DNA from: Helochares maculicollis
Taxonomy: Eukaryota; Arthropoda; Insecta; Coleoptera; Hydrophilidae
Length of the DNA: 63,490 nt
Assembly: GCA_033557835.1 (NCBI GenBank)
Contig: JAWQRO010000066.1
Coordinates: forward strand, 1-63,490
Direction: 5' to 3'
The position numbers and the translations under genes are program-made. Below the pieces are notes generated by a model. That model saw nothing but the letters and a program-made list of their open reading frames with translations, had not been told where the DNA came from and did no database searches. Shown piece by piece: positions 48,695-60,311 of this stretch. Position 1 is the first letter of the stretch; every line of letters starts with the position of its first letter.

Positions 48695-51600
48695 AGTAAG
48701 GAATAAATCCGGAACGGTTTTTAAATTGAGCTTTAAATATAAAATAGATGATTCTACCGATCTAGACGATATATATTGTGCAATCAAAACAAAAAGAGAA
48801 AAGAGATAAAGAATAATTTTATAATAGTATTATATATTTAATATATAAAAACATATACATACTACAGAAAAAAGTTAAATTTAAGATAGCTGTACATAGT
48901 TTAATTTTTGTTTTTCTTTTGGAGATTTATTTTTATGTATGTTCATCATTGTAAATATGCTCGACCTCCGCACGAGTCTGTCTAGAGTTTATGTTTATTT
49001 AAGAAGTTGTATCGAATGTTCGCATTAGGTTTATTTAATTTTTTATTGTAACGGTTGGCAAGTTATTGTGCGGATGTCGTGCACTATATCGTGTATATAG
49101 TTAAGGAAACTGAAAAATGTACATTCAAGTAGAGTTTATTGTGTTAAATTTTGTAATGGCGATGTTGCCAAAAATATTTTGAAACCGTGATGGTTGGTGA
49201 TCTGATACGTCTCTAGGATTGTAAGGACCCTTAAAAAATTCTGTTCCACTGAAAATATGGTGTTAAGGAGGAACATTGAATTTTCTAACTTCATAAAGTA
49301 CAAAATTATTTAAATAATTAGTGGTTGATCTCGCGTTTTATATATTGAAATGTTAAAGTTGTTTATTTTTTTCTTAGAATAAGATCATCCAAGTTGTATT
49401 ATAAATAAGTCTTTAGGTTTTCAAGGAAATAAGACATGGTTGTTTTTTAAACGTAACACTTTTAACAATTGATGTTAATATATTTAATAATATATTCTTG
49501 TGTACTAAGTACTAGTTTTTAGTTTATTTAGGCGGCAAAAATCATTCATTTTAGTTTTTGTTTATTATTTTTTATTTTCTCGTTTTATTCTTTTTCATAC
49601 AGCTAGCTTTAAGTGCGGCCTGGCTGAGTTCTACCTTTTATTATCATACCGTTTAAGTTCAAAGTTATAGCAAGGAGACAGTGTTGTGAATGCATAGTGA
49701 AGGTCTTTTACTGAAGTGTTGGATACTGTGATATTGCTAAGCCAAAAAAAAAAAACCGAAAAACAAAAAATTAAAAAAAAATCAAGGAGCCCACCTCAGT
49801 TATTACAGAGTAACTTTTATTTTTTCCCTCAAGTTTATTGCTGTTATACTTTTTGTTAGAGTTTAAAAATATGTTTCTATATAAAAGAATGCTACTTTCT
49901 TTTGATGATTGACACTAACTAGTCATTGATTTCCTTCAAATGACGAAAAGCTTGTTCAATATATCAATACAGTTTTTAATTTATTATTTATTATACAAAT
50001 CTTGTACAAAAGAACTATTTTATTAACAAAAAATACTAAAAATGTACATATATAAAATTTGACATAAGCTAAACAATTGCAATAATTATTCCTTAGTGCG
50101 GCCCGAAATTATCCATCGCTTGTCGAAATTTCTTTTGCTTGAAACTAATTATAATGGAACCCCATGTGAACGCGTCGTACTTTTAATAGTTTCTAAATAT
50201 CCGTCCTGTTTTTGATAAAATATTGAAAATCATATCAAGTAATGGTAAATAACTCGTTGAAATCGACGTACTCGAAAATCGAAATTCACACAGCCATAAA
50301 TTGAATTGAATGTACTCTAAAATTACAATCGGCATACCCGAACATTAAGCAATCGGTTTCGGTCATACCCAAGACCATACTTTAAATCAATTGTAAATAC
50401 TTCAGAAAAGTGTATATTTTATAAAAAAAATATGTATATTACGGATAAAAATCCCTAAATAACCGTAACTGTATTTTTACTGGAACGATCTTCAGTTAAA
50501 AGACCCAACTTCTCATGACGTTCTCAGCACTTAGCGAAACGAAAATGCATCACAAAAGGATCAAGGGTCGCCATGTGTAAATATTGCCATTATATAATTT
50601 ACTTGTGTGTAAATATAGAGAAAACTTTGTATATCGATTTGTATATTTCGTACTATTTGAATTAACAATTCCAAACCAGTGTTTTCTAAATAAACCAGTT
50701 TCGTTCCTCAGGTCTTTTTGCAAACGACTGCAGCGGCCCGATTTTGAGCGTTTACAAAATCACTTTTTCCATTGGCTACTGTTTATACAAGCAAGTATTT
50801 TGATACACATTGTTTAAAAAATTAAAGCAAAAGGGGGCCGACTCTGGAAGTTGCAAACAGTCCAGATAATTAAGGAGCGCCGGTGAAGGAGGCGCGATCG
50901 TAGCAATTCTGTTACCTTTGAAATGTACAAAATTTTTATTAAAAAAGTTTATGAAATTATTAAAAAAAATTGATTCCTACAATCAGTATTAATATTTAGG
51001 ATCCGATAACAGAATTGGTTCGATGTAGGAACAATGAAATTTCAACGATTTAATTCACAAAGTGACTATTTTAATATATAACATGGCTGTATATAAATTT
51101 AATTCGATGTTGGTACGAATACGTACAATTATTAATAAATTTGAAAAAATTTAGTTGGTGGTTTTTATATAACTATTGCTCCGACTTTAAGAGTATTTTT
51201 GTTATCTTGCTCTTATATGTTTCCTACGATACCCAGCTGTCGTTTGTGTGCTCTTTTAATAATTTCCTCGTTTACCCTTAATCTCCCAGATTACGTTACA
51301 TATTTTACAACTTCTGCCAAAACTGTGTTGATACATCAGGTTTTCTTGTTGTTCAAAGAGATGCTCGGATGAAAGTCTGCCACCTTATTGGTTAGTATTT
51401 TTAAAATGCTTCATTTAAAAGTCGAAGAAATTGGTTCTTTTTTTTTTAGGTAATTGAGCAAGTAGTGATTTACTTTGTTTTGTCAGCGGAGGATAATTTG
51501 CAGGATTAATGGAATCTCACACTGTAATTGTGAAATATGAACAATATAATGGAATTAAGGTCATTAATGGTACGTAAACAAACCCACCAATTCATTCTAT

Positions 51601-53763
51601 GCCATATGCTCGTGAAAAAGAACTTCTAAAAACATAACTATTAACTAGTAAATAAAGCAGAAGGGTTGAAGTGCCATTTTTTTAAATGGAATTACTAATG
51701 AAACACGATATTTAATATAACATTGTTTATTATACCCCTGTAGTTTATTAAACATTTAATTTTTTGTTGATAAACACTAAACATGCTGACAGGTATTGCC
51801 GATTCCAATATTTTTCCCAATAGACAAAAATTACAGAGAAAACTATCAGAATGCTCAACTTTGATTAATATTAGTCTATTCTGGTAACAGTAAAAATTTG
51901 ATTTCGTTATTTATTGCAATGACGAACCGAAGATGGGCGATGAACTTGAGTTAACAAACATTTGGAGTTTCACAGTCACAGTCGTAAGCGTGGTCGTTTT
52001 GTACTATTGCAAAAGCTTAGAAATTCGTCATTGCAATAAAGGTTCAAGCTTTTCTTCGAATGTGGCTATTTATACCATAAAGGGCTCAATTGAGTATCGA
52101 TAGACACATTCAAAATTACAAGACAGAATTAATATTATCAATTTATTTATAATTAAGTTTATTATGTATCATTAGTGTACACGACTTACACATTATGTAT
52201 ATGTTATAGGTATATAAACGCTTAAAAACATTGTTGCTTATAATATATTTTCTTAAAAGAGTTCTTTCACATTCCATAAACTATATATCGAATCAATAAT
52301 ACGTTAAAAAATGTTTTATTATGCCGGGTTTGCATGGTTCAAGTGTAGTTGAATCACAATTTGCATCCATTTGATTCGTGCCAGTGAGGTTGGTTAAAGG
52401 TGGTTTTTGTGATTTGGATAATCTATTTAATTACTTAAGTCTATTCTGGGCATAGCCACATACATGTTTAAAAATTATGGGCTACAAATTTGAACTATAC
52501 TTGCTCGAACCTTGCCAACTCTGCTTATACTGGAAACAAATTTTGAGATATTTTTTAGCAGCACAAGGAAGACTAGATGAAAATGATTCCTGTTAGGTTC
52601 CCAAAATTTTTATTACAACGATCGGAACAAACTATACGTATATTTCATATAGGGCATATCTCAAAACATTTTCCAAATTTTAGGATATGTTTCATCCTGG
52701 GCGTTTTGAATTGCTTGGCAAGTCTGTAGAAATGTTAGTGGTGTATAGAATAGGTACATGTAGTAATTAGTTTTGTATTAATTTGCTTTGGTGCTGGGTA
52801 CACATTGAGTTCTGTAGATAACAATTAGGAATCATGTTTTGTTTGATAATATCCTTCAGTTTGGAATTATTATTGATACGTCAAAGTTAGAAACAATGTT
52901 TTGCCTCACATATAACAGGAAATATGTTAATATCATAAGACTACATTTAAATAACATATAATTATACATCTTACAAAGTATTTTATTAACATTTACTTAA
53001 TTATCTTTTGGTTTTATACAATATATTTTCATCACATTCAATCGCTTAGTTTTTGCTTCCAATTACATATCAATAAATAATGCATCGAGTTCCGAAATAC
53101 TAAACGTAATTTATTTAAATTAATAACGTATATACAATTTACATCTTATATGTACAATTCTTAGTGGATCGTTTCATTACTTAATACAATTTATACTACA
53201 ATTATTTTATGTTCACAGCACCATTTAAATACCATTAAGATTAAAATCACAATTAAATTGAAATATGGAAAGTAAAACGTTTTTAGTATGTATGTGTAAA
53301 AATATATCGTTACCCTGTACATAATTTCTAGTTTCGAAAATAGCTTTATGAATCGTCTCTCATGAGAAATCGTGTACTTTTAGCGCTTCTTAAAATTATC
53401 AATTTTGAGCCTCCAGCCTAAAGGATTTAAATCTTTTTTGCCATAATACTTTCTGTATTATAACAAAAGAGATTGAAAATTTAAAATATTTTAAAATCTA
53501 GATCATAACAATATCACTTTACCGGTAAAAAATTACATAGCTAGCGTGTTGTTTGAACGAACTTACCTTCTAGGGGCTTTCGTATAAAAAATGATGCGCT
53601 TATTAAAATTTGACACAATTTCGTTCCTTGTTTAGATTAGCGTTTTCTGATGGTATGTTTTTGCTTAGGTTCAAAACGACAAGAGTCGTCGCCGACGCCA
53701 ATCTCATACCTGCACCGGAAGCCTCCTCGACTTCAAACTGGAAGGTCTAGAGTCCCTTTGATG
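48695..53763. other. Convergent intergenic region between UpSET and mGluR
   Basis: It must hold the 3' UTRs of both genes, which end tail to tail. It is AT-rich, with an A-rich run at about 49744-49785. I see no coding gene; the frame at 50584-50817 lacks motifs. A 17-bp perfect inverted repeat is at 51910-52040. Confidence 0.6.
51910..52040. repeat. 17-bp perfect inverted repeat with 97-base spacer
   Basis: tttattgcaatgacgaa at 51910-51926 is exactly the reverse complement of 52024-52040. The flanks do not pair further. It could be a small fold-back element or a structured RNA segment in a 3' UTR. No clear target-site duplication. Confidence 0.8.
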
Positions 53764-56700
53764 CTATAAAGGGAGTTCCTTGATTTGAACACCAGAAATC
53801 AGCCCTAGCGGTCCGTTTCCAACATTGCAGTTGTTGTTCACTTTCTGCAAGTGTTCTTGGGAGTTGTTGAGCGGGGTGTTGTTGAGTATGGTGTTGGAGT
53901 TTGGACTTGGGGGTGGATGAGTTTGAGTGCTGCAGTCTTTTGTTTGGGCTTTCACTTTTCCGTTGCTTATGTCTGTTTCTGGAAGCCACGAATGAGGTAA
54001 GAACCAAATTCGAAGGATAGCAATTATTTAAAGCTAAATAGATTTAACTGCTTGGCATTTTTTTGGAAATGGGTTACAGAGTTTATTAGAAATTTCCTGT
54101 TTGATATTTGACAATGTTACCTTCTTTCTCTGAAATATCCGTCGATTCTACAGGTGGTACATGTTTCTGAATTTGCTGCTTTTGATTGCAAGTGGCTGCG
54201 GTTACCATAACGGCTGCCATCATGCTGCCAGCTCCGGACCCTGTCGTACCGGTGCTCTTGTTGATGGCCGAGTACCGCATAGGCATCATGCTTTGTCTTA
54301 CGTTTCGTTCTGGTCGTATTAGAATTATGTACAGCTAAAAAATGTTTTAGATATAGTACTCTGTTTAAATTATATACATTAATTATGAAGAAATTTACAC
54401 ATATAACCATGAATAAGTACTCAATTTAAACCTATGGAGCTTAGATGTAATGATATAGGATAGACTCTAGAAATTTTTGGAATGTAGCTTAGTAAATTTC
54501 CTGGAGTCTATTGCCAAGCATTTTTCTGTAAAGAAAATTGGCCCTATTTACCATGTTGGCACTTATTCAACATTGCACTATTGTTACAATCAACATGATA
54601 ATTTTTGGGTAAGACTAGAGAATTTCATACCTTCGGTGAAAATAAGCAGGCTACTGTTACACTTGCTGAGAGACTTATAGTAACAGACATGCTTGTTATC
54701 CTTAGGGCGACATGATTCGCTGTCCCAAAATACAAGGGTACAAACGCCAACCAAATAACGCAGGTTGTGTACATGGTAAATCCTGAAAAAAAAAACATTT
54801 AATCAAACATTGTACATTGTTTTATCAGGGAAAAATTTGCACCACTGCAGAAATATTGAGTTCTGAAAAAATTGCCCATGGATACACGTAGGCACGAATT
54901 CCTTCGTGAAAGGAAGATGTAAAATAAAGGTGTTGATATGATAAACATTATGGAAATTCCAGACACCTTCCCCCCAAAATGAAAAGTCTCATGACCAATT
55001 AATTATAATTGCATTACATTAACGTAATCAGCAAAGATATTGCACGCTATTTCCCTCATCCCATATTTCTCTCCCTGTTCAAGACGTCATAAACCATGAA
55101 AACTTTAATTTCATAGCGCCTAGAGTTCAAATAGTTTGCTTACTACAGAACTTGCATATAAAGTAGATGAGCGCTGAGCCTCCTCTATCCCTGAACTCAA
55201 GTGTAGAAACTATCAGCGTTCTTGCGTCAAACGATATGCAGAAGGAAGAGCGTTAAGGAGTTAATTACGGTCTAGCTTCTATGGTACAGCGTTACCAAAT
55301 TATGTTCTCTTTGGGAAAAACGCTACCAACCGTTATTTTTTGCGTTGGATTTTGTCCCTTTCGACAAATTTTGTTTGCCTCTTCCGAATTTTTACATTCG
55401 CGTATTACTATACGAAGTATAATATAATCATGAAAAAATTCGACCTCGAGATTTTGAAATATCTTCATGTTTTGAGTGCCCCTGAATCCATTTTGACCAT
55501 TTTTTTTCATGTCTGCGAGTGTGTGTATGTAAACAAAAGCGGTCAGACCGTTTGAGGTGGAACTAAGAAATTTGACATACATCCGATTCAACTTTACCAG
55601 AAGTACCTGTTCACCTACACAGCTTTGAACAATTTTCAAGTAAAGTAGTTTTTCAAAAAAAGCTATCGGATTGAAATTTTGTGCACATCTTAAATATCAC
55701 AAAAAACTATTAGATACAAATTTTTAACAAGATCGGAGCACTGACAGTGCTATTCTTATAATTTTGAAAATTAAAATTTCATTAGGTCTTGGAATAAAAC
55801 ATGTTACAAAATGGTTACAAAAATGATAAACATTGTAAATACAGCAACAACAAATTCAATGTAAATTTGAAGACCGGAAGTGGGACTTTACCGGCATAAA
55901 TTCGATTTTTACATTCCGGTATTACTATTCGAACTTATTCTTCTTTTACATTGCCGAATTAAATATAGTGAAGGACAGGTATTGCGATCATAAAAAAATT
56001 CGGCCTCGCCATTTTGACGAATCTGCCCGTTTTGAGTGCCCTTGAATCCATTTCTAAAATTGTTGTCAGTCATCTGTTTGTCTGGATGAAAGAGAGGGCA
56101 ATCACCCTCCCCTTTAGCTCCCCAATTTGCTCCGTATTTTTCATTCCCTTGTTAATATACAAAGCGTGCAAATATTAGATTTGAAAATTATAGAGATGAT
56201 AACCATCAACATAGAAACTGCACATTAATTATTTTTCTTCTTCTGTTGCATATAGCAACAGCATACATCTTAGCCTGTCCGCTTTGCTTGTTTGGCTATG
56301 AAATGACTCTTTAAATTATACATTTATGCATGTTTGCAAGCGTTCAATATTGCAGGTTTTAAGCAAAACAATTCATCTCTAAATTTTGGTTTCTATGTTG
56401 TAGTTTTGGACTCCCAATCCCGATAGTTTAATTGTTCATTTTATAGGAAAGCCTTTTCTTTGTTCTTTAGCTTCAGGACAAACATACTGATCAAAATTAT
56501 CAGCAAGCAAATAACATATCAGCTTTAATTCGGTTTCGTTTTATTTAGCCTCGAAAGCCAACTGAAAAAAATAGTGAAATCCTAACTTGAATGAATATCG
56601 AAATGGAGTTTGCAGTAATTTTTGTATTCATCTACAACTTGAAATTTATTCTCTCGCAAATTGCTTAGCTGGTTCCGCAGCTATTTACATAATATCCTTG

Positions 56701-59700
56701 GTAGAAATATAACTTAATAATGATTAGTATGTCGGTAAATAAACGTTGAACAAATTTCTTATCGCTTTGGGGAGCTCCAGCCTCAACTGAAATTAACAGC
56801 ATCACAATTCTTTTCAGAATTAAAAAGGGCTACAACATCTGAGTTGAGTCAAGTGCATTTTTTCAGTATCTATGAAGTTTGCGGTCAAATGCTCCCAGTT
56901 CCAAATTAACATGGAACATAAAAAATTCCAACTTTTCTGCTAAAGGTATTAAGTCTAATTTTTGAATAACTTGCCAATGTCATACTTTAATTTTAACAAC
57001 AGGAAATGTCGAGCAGTAATTTTTATTATCAGTCATAAGTACGACAAAGAAACTTGCTTTTGATGACTGACGAAATTTTAAAATCTAAATTGGAAACGTC
57101 TTTTCATCTGTGTGCTCCTGTGTTTCACATTGTTCTATGTTGTGTGTTAATGAATGTCTAAAGAAATTTTAACATCGTTTTCCAATGATCGAACCGTAAA
57201 ATTAAAGCCAACTTTTTTAAATAGAAGCCTAAAAATTTGTTTTATTCTCAACTTGCTGCGGCCGACGTAGGAATCAGAAGACCTTGAAAATTCCATTAGG
57301 GATTATATCATAATTCGCGTCTACTTTCGGAGGTTGAAGAGATCCGATGTGCTTCGGTCTGTTTTGGCCGTTGAAGAGATCATGTGGTCTGGAAATATTC
57401 ATCTGAGACTATGACTCAATACATTCTAAGTCTAATTCGGCCGTCGAAGAGTATCACGTGATCTGGAAATCATTTGTTGCTATAACTCATATATTCTCAG
57501 TCTAATTCCGATGGTAAGAGAGCTCGGATGTGCTTTGGCCCACTTCGACCCGTTTCGGCCATAGAAGAGATCACGTGGTCTGCAAATATGCATCCGCTAT
57601 ATGACTCAACACATTATCAGTATAATTTAGAAGGTAAGAGAGGTCGGACGTCTTTCTATATTCCTTCCTCACTTACCACTTGTTTTATTTTCATTTTAGC
57701 GCCGATGGAGAACAATCAGACGCCCTTAAAATTTCTATCAGGGCCGAATCATTTTATTCGCATTATGATTTCGGCGGTTAAAGAGATCGGATGTGCTTAA
57801 ATATCCTTTCCTCCACTATAACTAGTTTTATCTTCAACTTTGTTGCGGCCGCTATAAAAAACTTGGGCTATGGAAGTTCCCATCTGGGACCAAGATTTAA
57901 CTTAGTGCCGATCCAGTTTCGATGGTAAGAGAGCTCGGAGGTGCTTCTATATTATTTATTTGCTCATGACCTGTTTTACTTTAGTTTTAGCATCGGCAGA
58001 AGAAGAGAATAGACTAGATTGATTTTATAATTTGAATCATCATAGAAGAATCAACATAACCATCTTTAACTTGCTTACATCTACGACTCGTATGTATCTC
58101 GATTATCCTGATTTGTGGATGAAGGGTGAATTTGGTTGGAATGGAAGAGAATTCGGTCGGTTCGGTGGATCGCCTTCTTTCTTTGAATGTAGGTACTTTT
58201 TATTCTGAAGGTGTCTCTAGGGCCAAAGAGCGATTTCGGAGCCACATACCCCTTTCAAGGAGTGGGCCTATCTGATTGATTTAAGTCTGACATCCTTGAA
58301 GGTTGTCTGTTCATCAACCGATCGACTCTCTTTCGTTCTGATCAAAATTTTGTATTCACGATTGGACTTAACTAGATTTTTGTAGTCTGGTTTCGGCAGT
58401 TGGAGAAATTGGATATGCTTAGGCTGCAGGAGCAACTACGTGTTCTAGAAATTTCCATGTGGAACCAAGATTCAACTTATTTTCAAACCAGTTTGGATGG
58501 ATAGGTAGCTCGGAGGTGCTTCTATATCCTTTCGTTGCTCATCACTTGGTATTGTTCTCAGTTTTGCAGCTACCATTGTGGAGACCACGCGCTGGATATT
58601 TCTATCTGGAGCCAAGATTCAACTTATTTTTATCCAGTTCCACCGATTAGAGAAATCGGATATGCTTCTATATTCTTTCCTTGCTCATCATTTGTTTTAC
58701 TTTCATTTAGGCACTAGTCGAAGAAGAGGTCAAAATTAGCTTTATTTTTTTAAAAATTGAATTTTTTACTTAAAACTTTATTTATGTTATTAGTTATAAT
58801 AAACTAAAGACGTGTGTTTGTTTCAATGTTTGAATGCATAAGTTTCTTATACGCCTTCCATTCAAAATTTGTATCAACTTGTTTTTCCTCAACTAGCTAT
58901 AAGTATTCGTCTTCACATTTGAAGAATATTTATAGCACTCATTTTATATTATAACGTTCTTTTATTATGTAATATAACTATGTTTGTTTCTGTATAAATA
59001 AATATACTTGTAACGGATGAATTTTGTAAGTAACTTGTTTATTTTCAAATATGTGCTAGTGTTGCTAAGCTTGTTCTGCTTAAAAGTAGAATCCGTTGAA
59101 ATGTTTTTAAATGTAATGCATTTATGTTTGGAATGATTTTTTTTATACAATCGGAAATACGACACCAAGCAATAAGCTTTCAGGATGTATCATAGCAAGC
59201 ATGCAAAACTTAAAAGAAATTGTTACTAATAAGTACTTTTTGACAAGATTCTTGTTTACAGCTACTGCCTCCGCGTTGCACCACTCTCTGAGAGTGGACG
59301 GTGAATATTTCTAGTATTCGTCCTGAGAAGAGTGCTTAAAGTTTTGTTCACCGAGAAAGGAACAATAATGCAAAGTAATGATTTAAATTTAATTGGAGCT
59401 ATTATTTAGAATATGGGATATCCCCAATATCATGTATCTTTCTCTAATGCGAAAATAAAATTTTTCAGATACATTTTTAATACGCTGCTAACTAAAGCGC
59501 AATGGTGCTCCGATATGGTGAAATTTATGTGGCATAGAGCCATTACATATTGTGATGTTTTCGTCATAAAATACCCATTTTTTGTTAATGGGCCTCTCGG
59601 ATATAGCACGAGCAATGGTGTGCGAATATAGTTGGATGAACTCATCACGACTGAAAAATATTATCAGTAAAATGCGAGTACCCAGTATTGGAGAACATTT

Positions 59701-60311
59701 TGAATTATATTCTGTACATTCAACATAAATGACATTTGTGAGCTTATTTACTTACCTATATGTTTCGATTCGTTGAACGCCTCTGGAATCTTTCTCGTCA
59801 ATACTGCATAGACAGTACAAATTATTATAAGAAATATAGGATACGTAAAAGCTATCATATAGGAAGCGTCGATATAGGATGAGCAAATCAGGAGGTTGTC
59901 TTCTCTAGTGGGGTAATGATGCATGGCCCTAGCTGGAGAGATGATCATCCAAACACCATTGATGAGCACCTAAAACGGACGAGAGTTAATTTTGTATTTC
60001 GTATACTACACACATATTCCACATTCCTACAACATCATTTACACTTCAACTCTACGTGTCACCCCCTAATCCCAATCCAAACAAAATTAATATTAATCGA
60101 AAACTATCAAACACCATTATCAGGATAATCTAAAACAAGCAGACCCACCTGAACTCCGACTAATCCAGAGCAAATGATAAGTTGCGACCTGGGCGAAATG
60201 AAGCTGGGTCTTTTCGCCGACCTCTTTCCCGCGTTGAAAATCCTTGATATCCTGTTGGTCTTTGTCAGGAGGGCTGCATAAACCACGGCGAAACAGAAAC
60301 CCGCCGAGAAC
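53764..60311 (-). CDS. mGluR: Metabotropic glutamate receptor, C-terminal part (TM3 to end), partial
   Basis: Five minus-strand exons, in coding order: 60149-60311, 59756-59969, 54631-54782, 54121-54334, 53764-53978. They add 318 complete residues and a stop; the first base finishes a codon from an exon not found here. Class C GPCR signatures: TM3 with FCFAVVYAALLTKTNRI, then RSAKRPSFISPRSQ in the second intracellular loop; GVWMI in TM4; HHYPTREDNLL in the second extracellular loop; TM5 IAFTYPIFLIIICTVYA and the RKIPEAFNESKHIGF block; TM6 with MYTTCVIWLAFVPLYFGT; TM7 and RPERNVRQSMMP. The tail is Ser/Thr/Asn/Pro-rich and ends KELPL. It matches Drosophila mGluR most closely, a presynaptic-type Gi-coupled glutamate receptor. 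The ligand-binding domain, Cys-rich domain and TM1-2 are missing from the window. Confidence 0.95.
55335..55560 (+). repeat. Dispersed repeat, copy A
   Basis: Shares ordered blocks with 55900-56090: a TTTTTACATTC block and a TATTACTAT block, then ATCATGAAAAAATTCG (copy B: ATCATAAAAAAATTCG), CCTCG, and GTTTTGAGTGCCC followed by TGAATCCATTT. The strand is arbitrary. Likely fragments of a mobile element; family not recognised. Confidence 0.65.
55900..56090 (+). repeat. Dispersed repeat, copy B
   Basis: The second copy of the repeat at 55335-55560, in direct orientation and diverged, with an extra segment between the TATTACTAT and ATCATAAAAA blocks. Confidence 0.65.
57314..58735 (+). repeat. Complex degenerate tandem array in mGluR intron
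   Basis: At least eight diverged units, spaced roughly 105-180 bases where consecutive, are marked by a GAGATCGGATGTGCTT-like core (near 57345, 57523, 57641, 57783, 57933, 58402, 58508, 58656). Other shared pieces are TTGTTTTATTTTCATTTTAG, a CACGTG-containing segment (57455-57460, 57572-57577) and CATCTGGGACCAAGATT. Several units contain a GGTAAGAG donor-like site and a TTTTAG acceptor-like site on the plus strand, antisense to mGluR. No coding capacity is apparent. Confidence 0.75.

Larger units (their letters stand above)
54783..59755 (-). other. mGluR intron between TM5 and TM6 exons
   Basis: A 5.0-kb intron, minus-strand donor gtaagt at 59755 and acceptor tttttcag near 54783. It is unusually repeat-rich: a pair of diverged dispersed repeats (about 55335-56090) and a complex tandem array (about 57314-58735). 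No gene is supported inside; forward frames here are short. Confidence 0.75.

Noticed and set aside
55395..55425. Stretch resembling a loxP half-site (CTATACGAAGT)
   Set aside because: Only about 11 bases match, the spacer and second arm are absent, and it lies in a block of a diverged host repeat.
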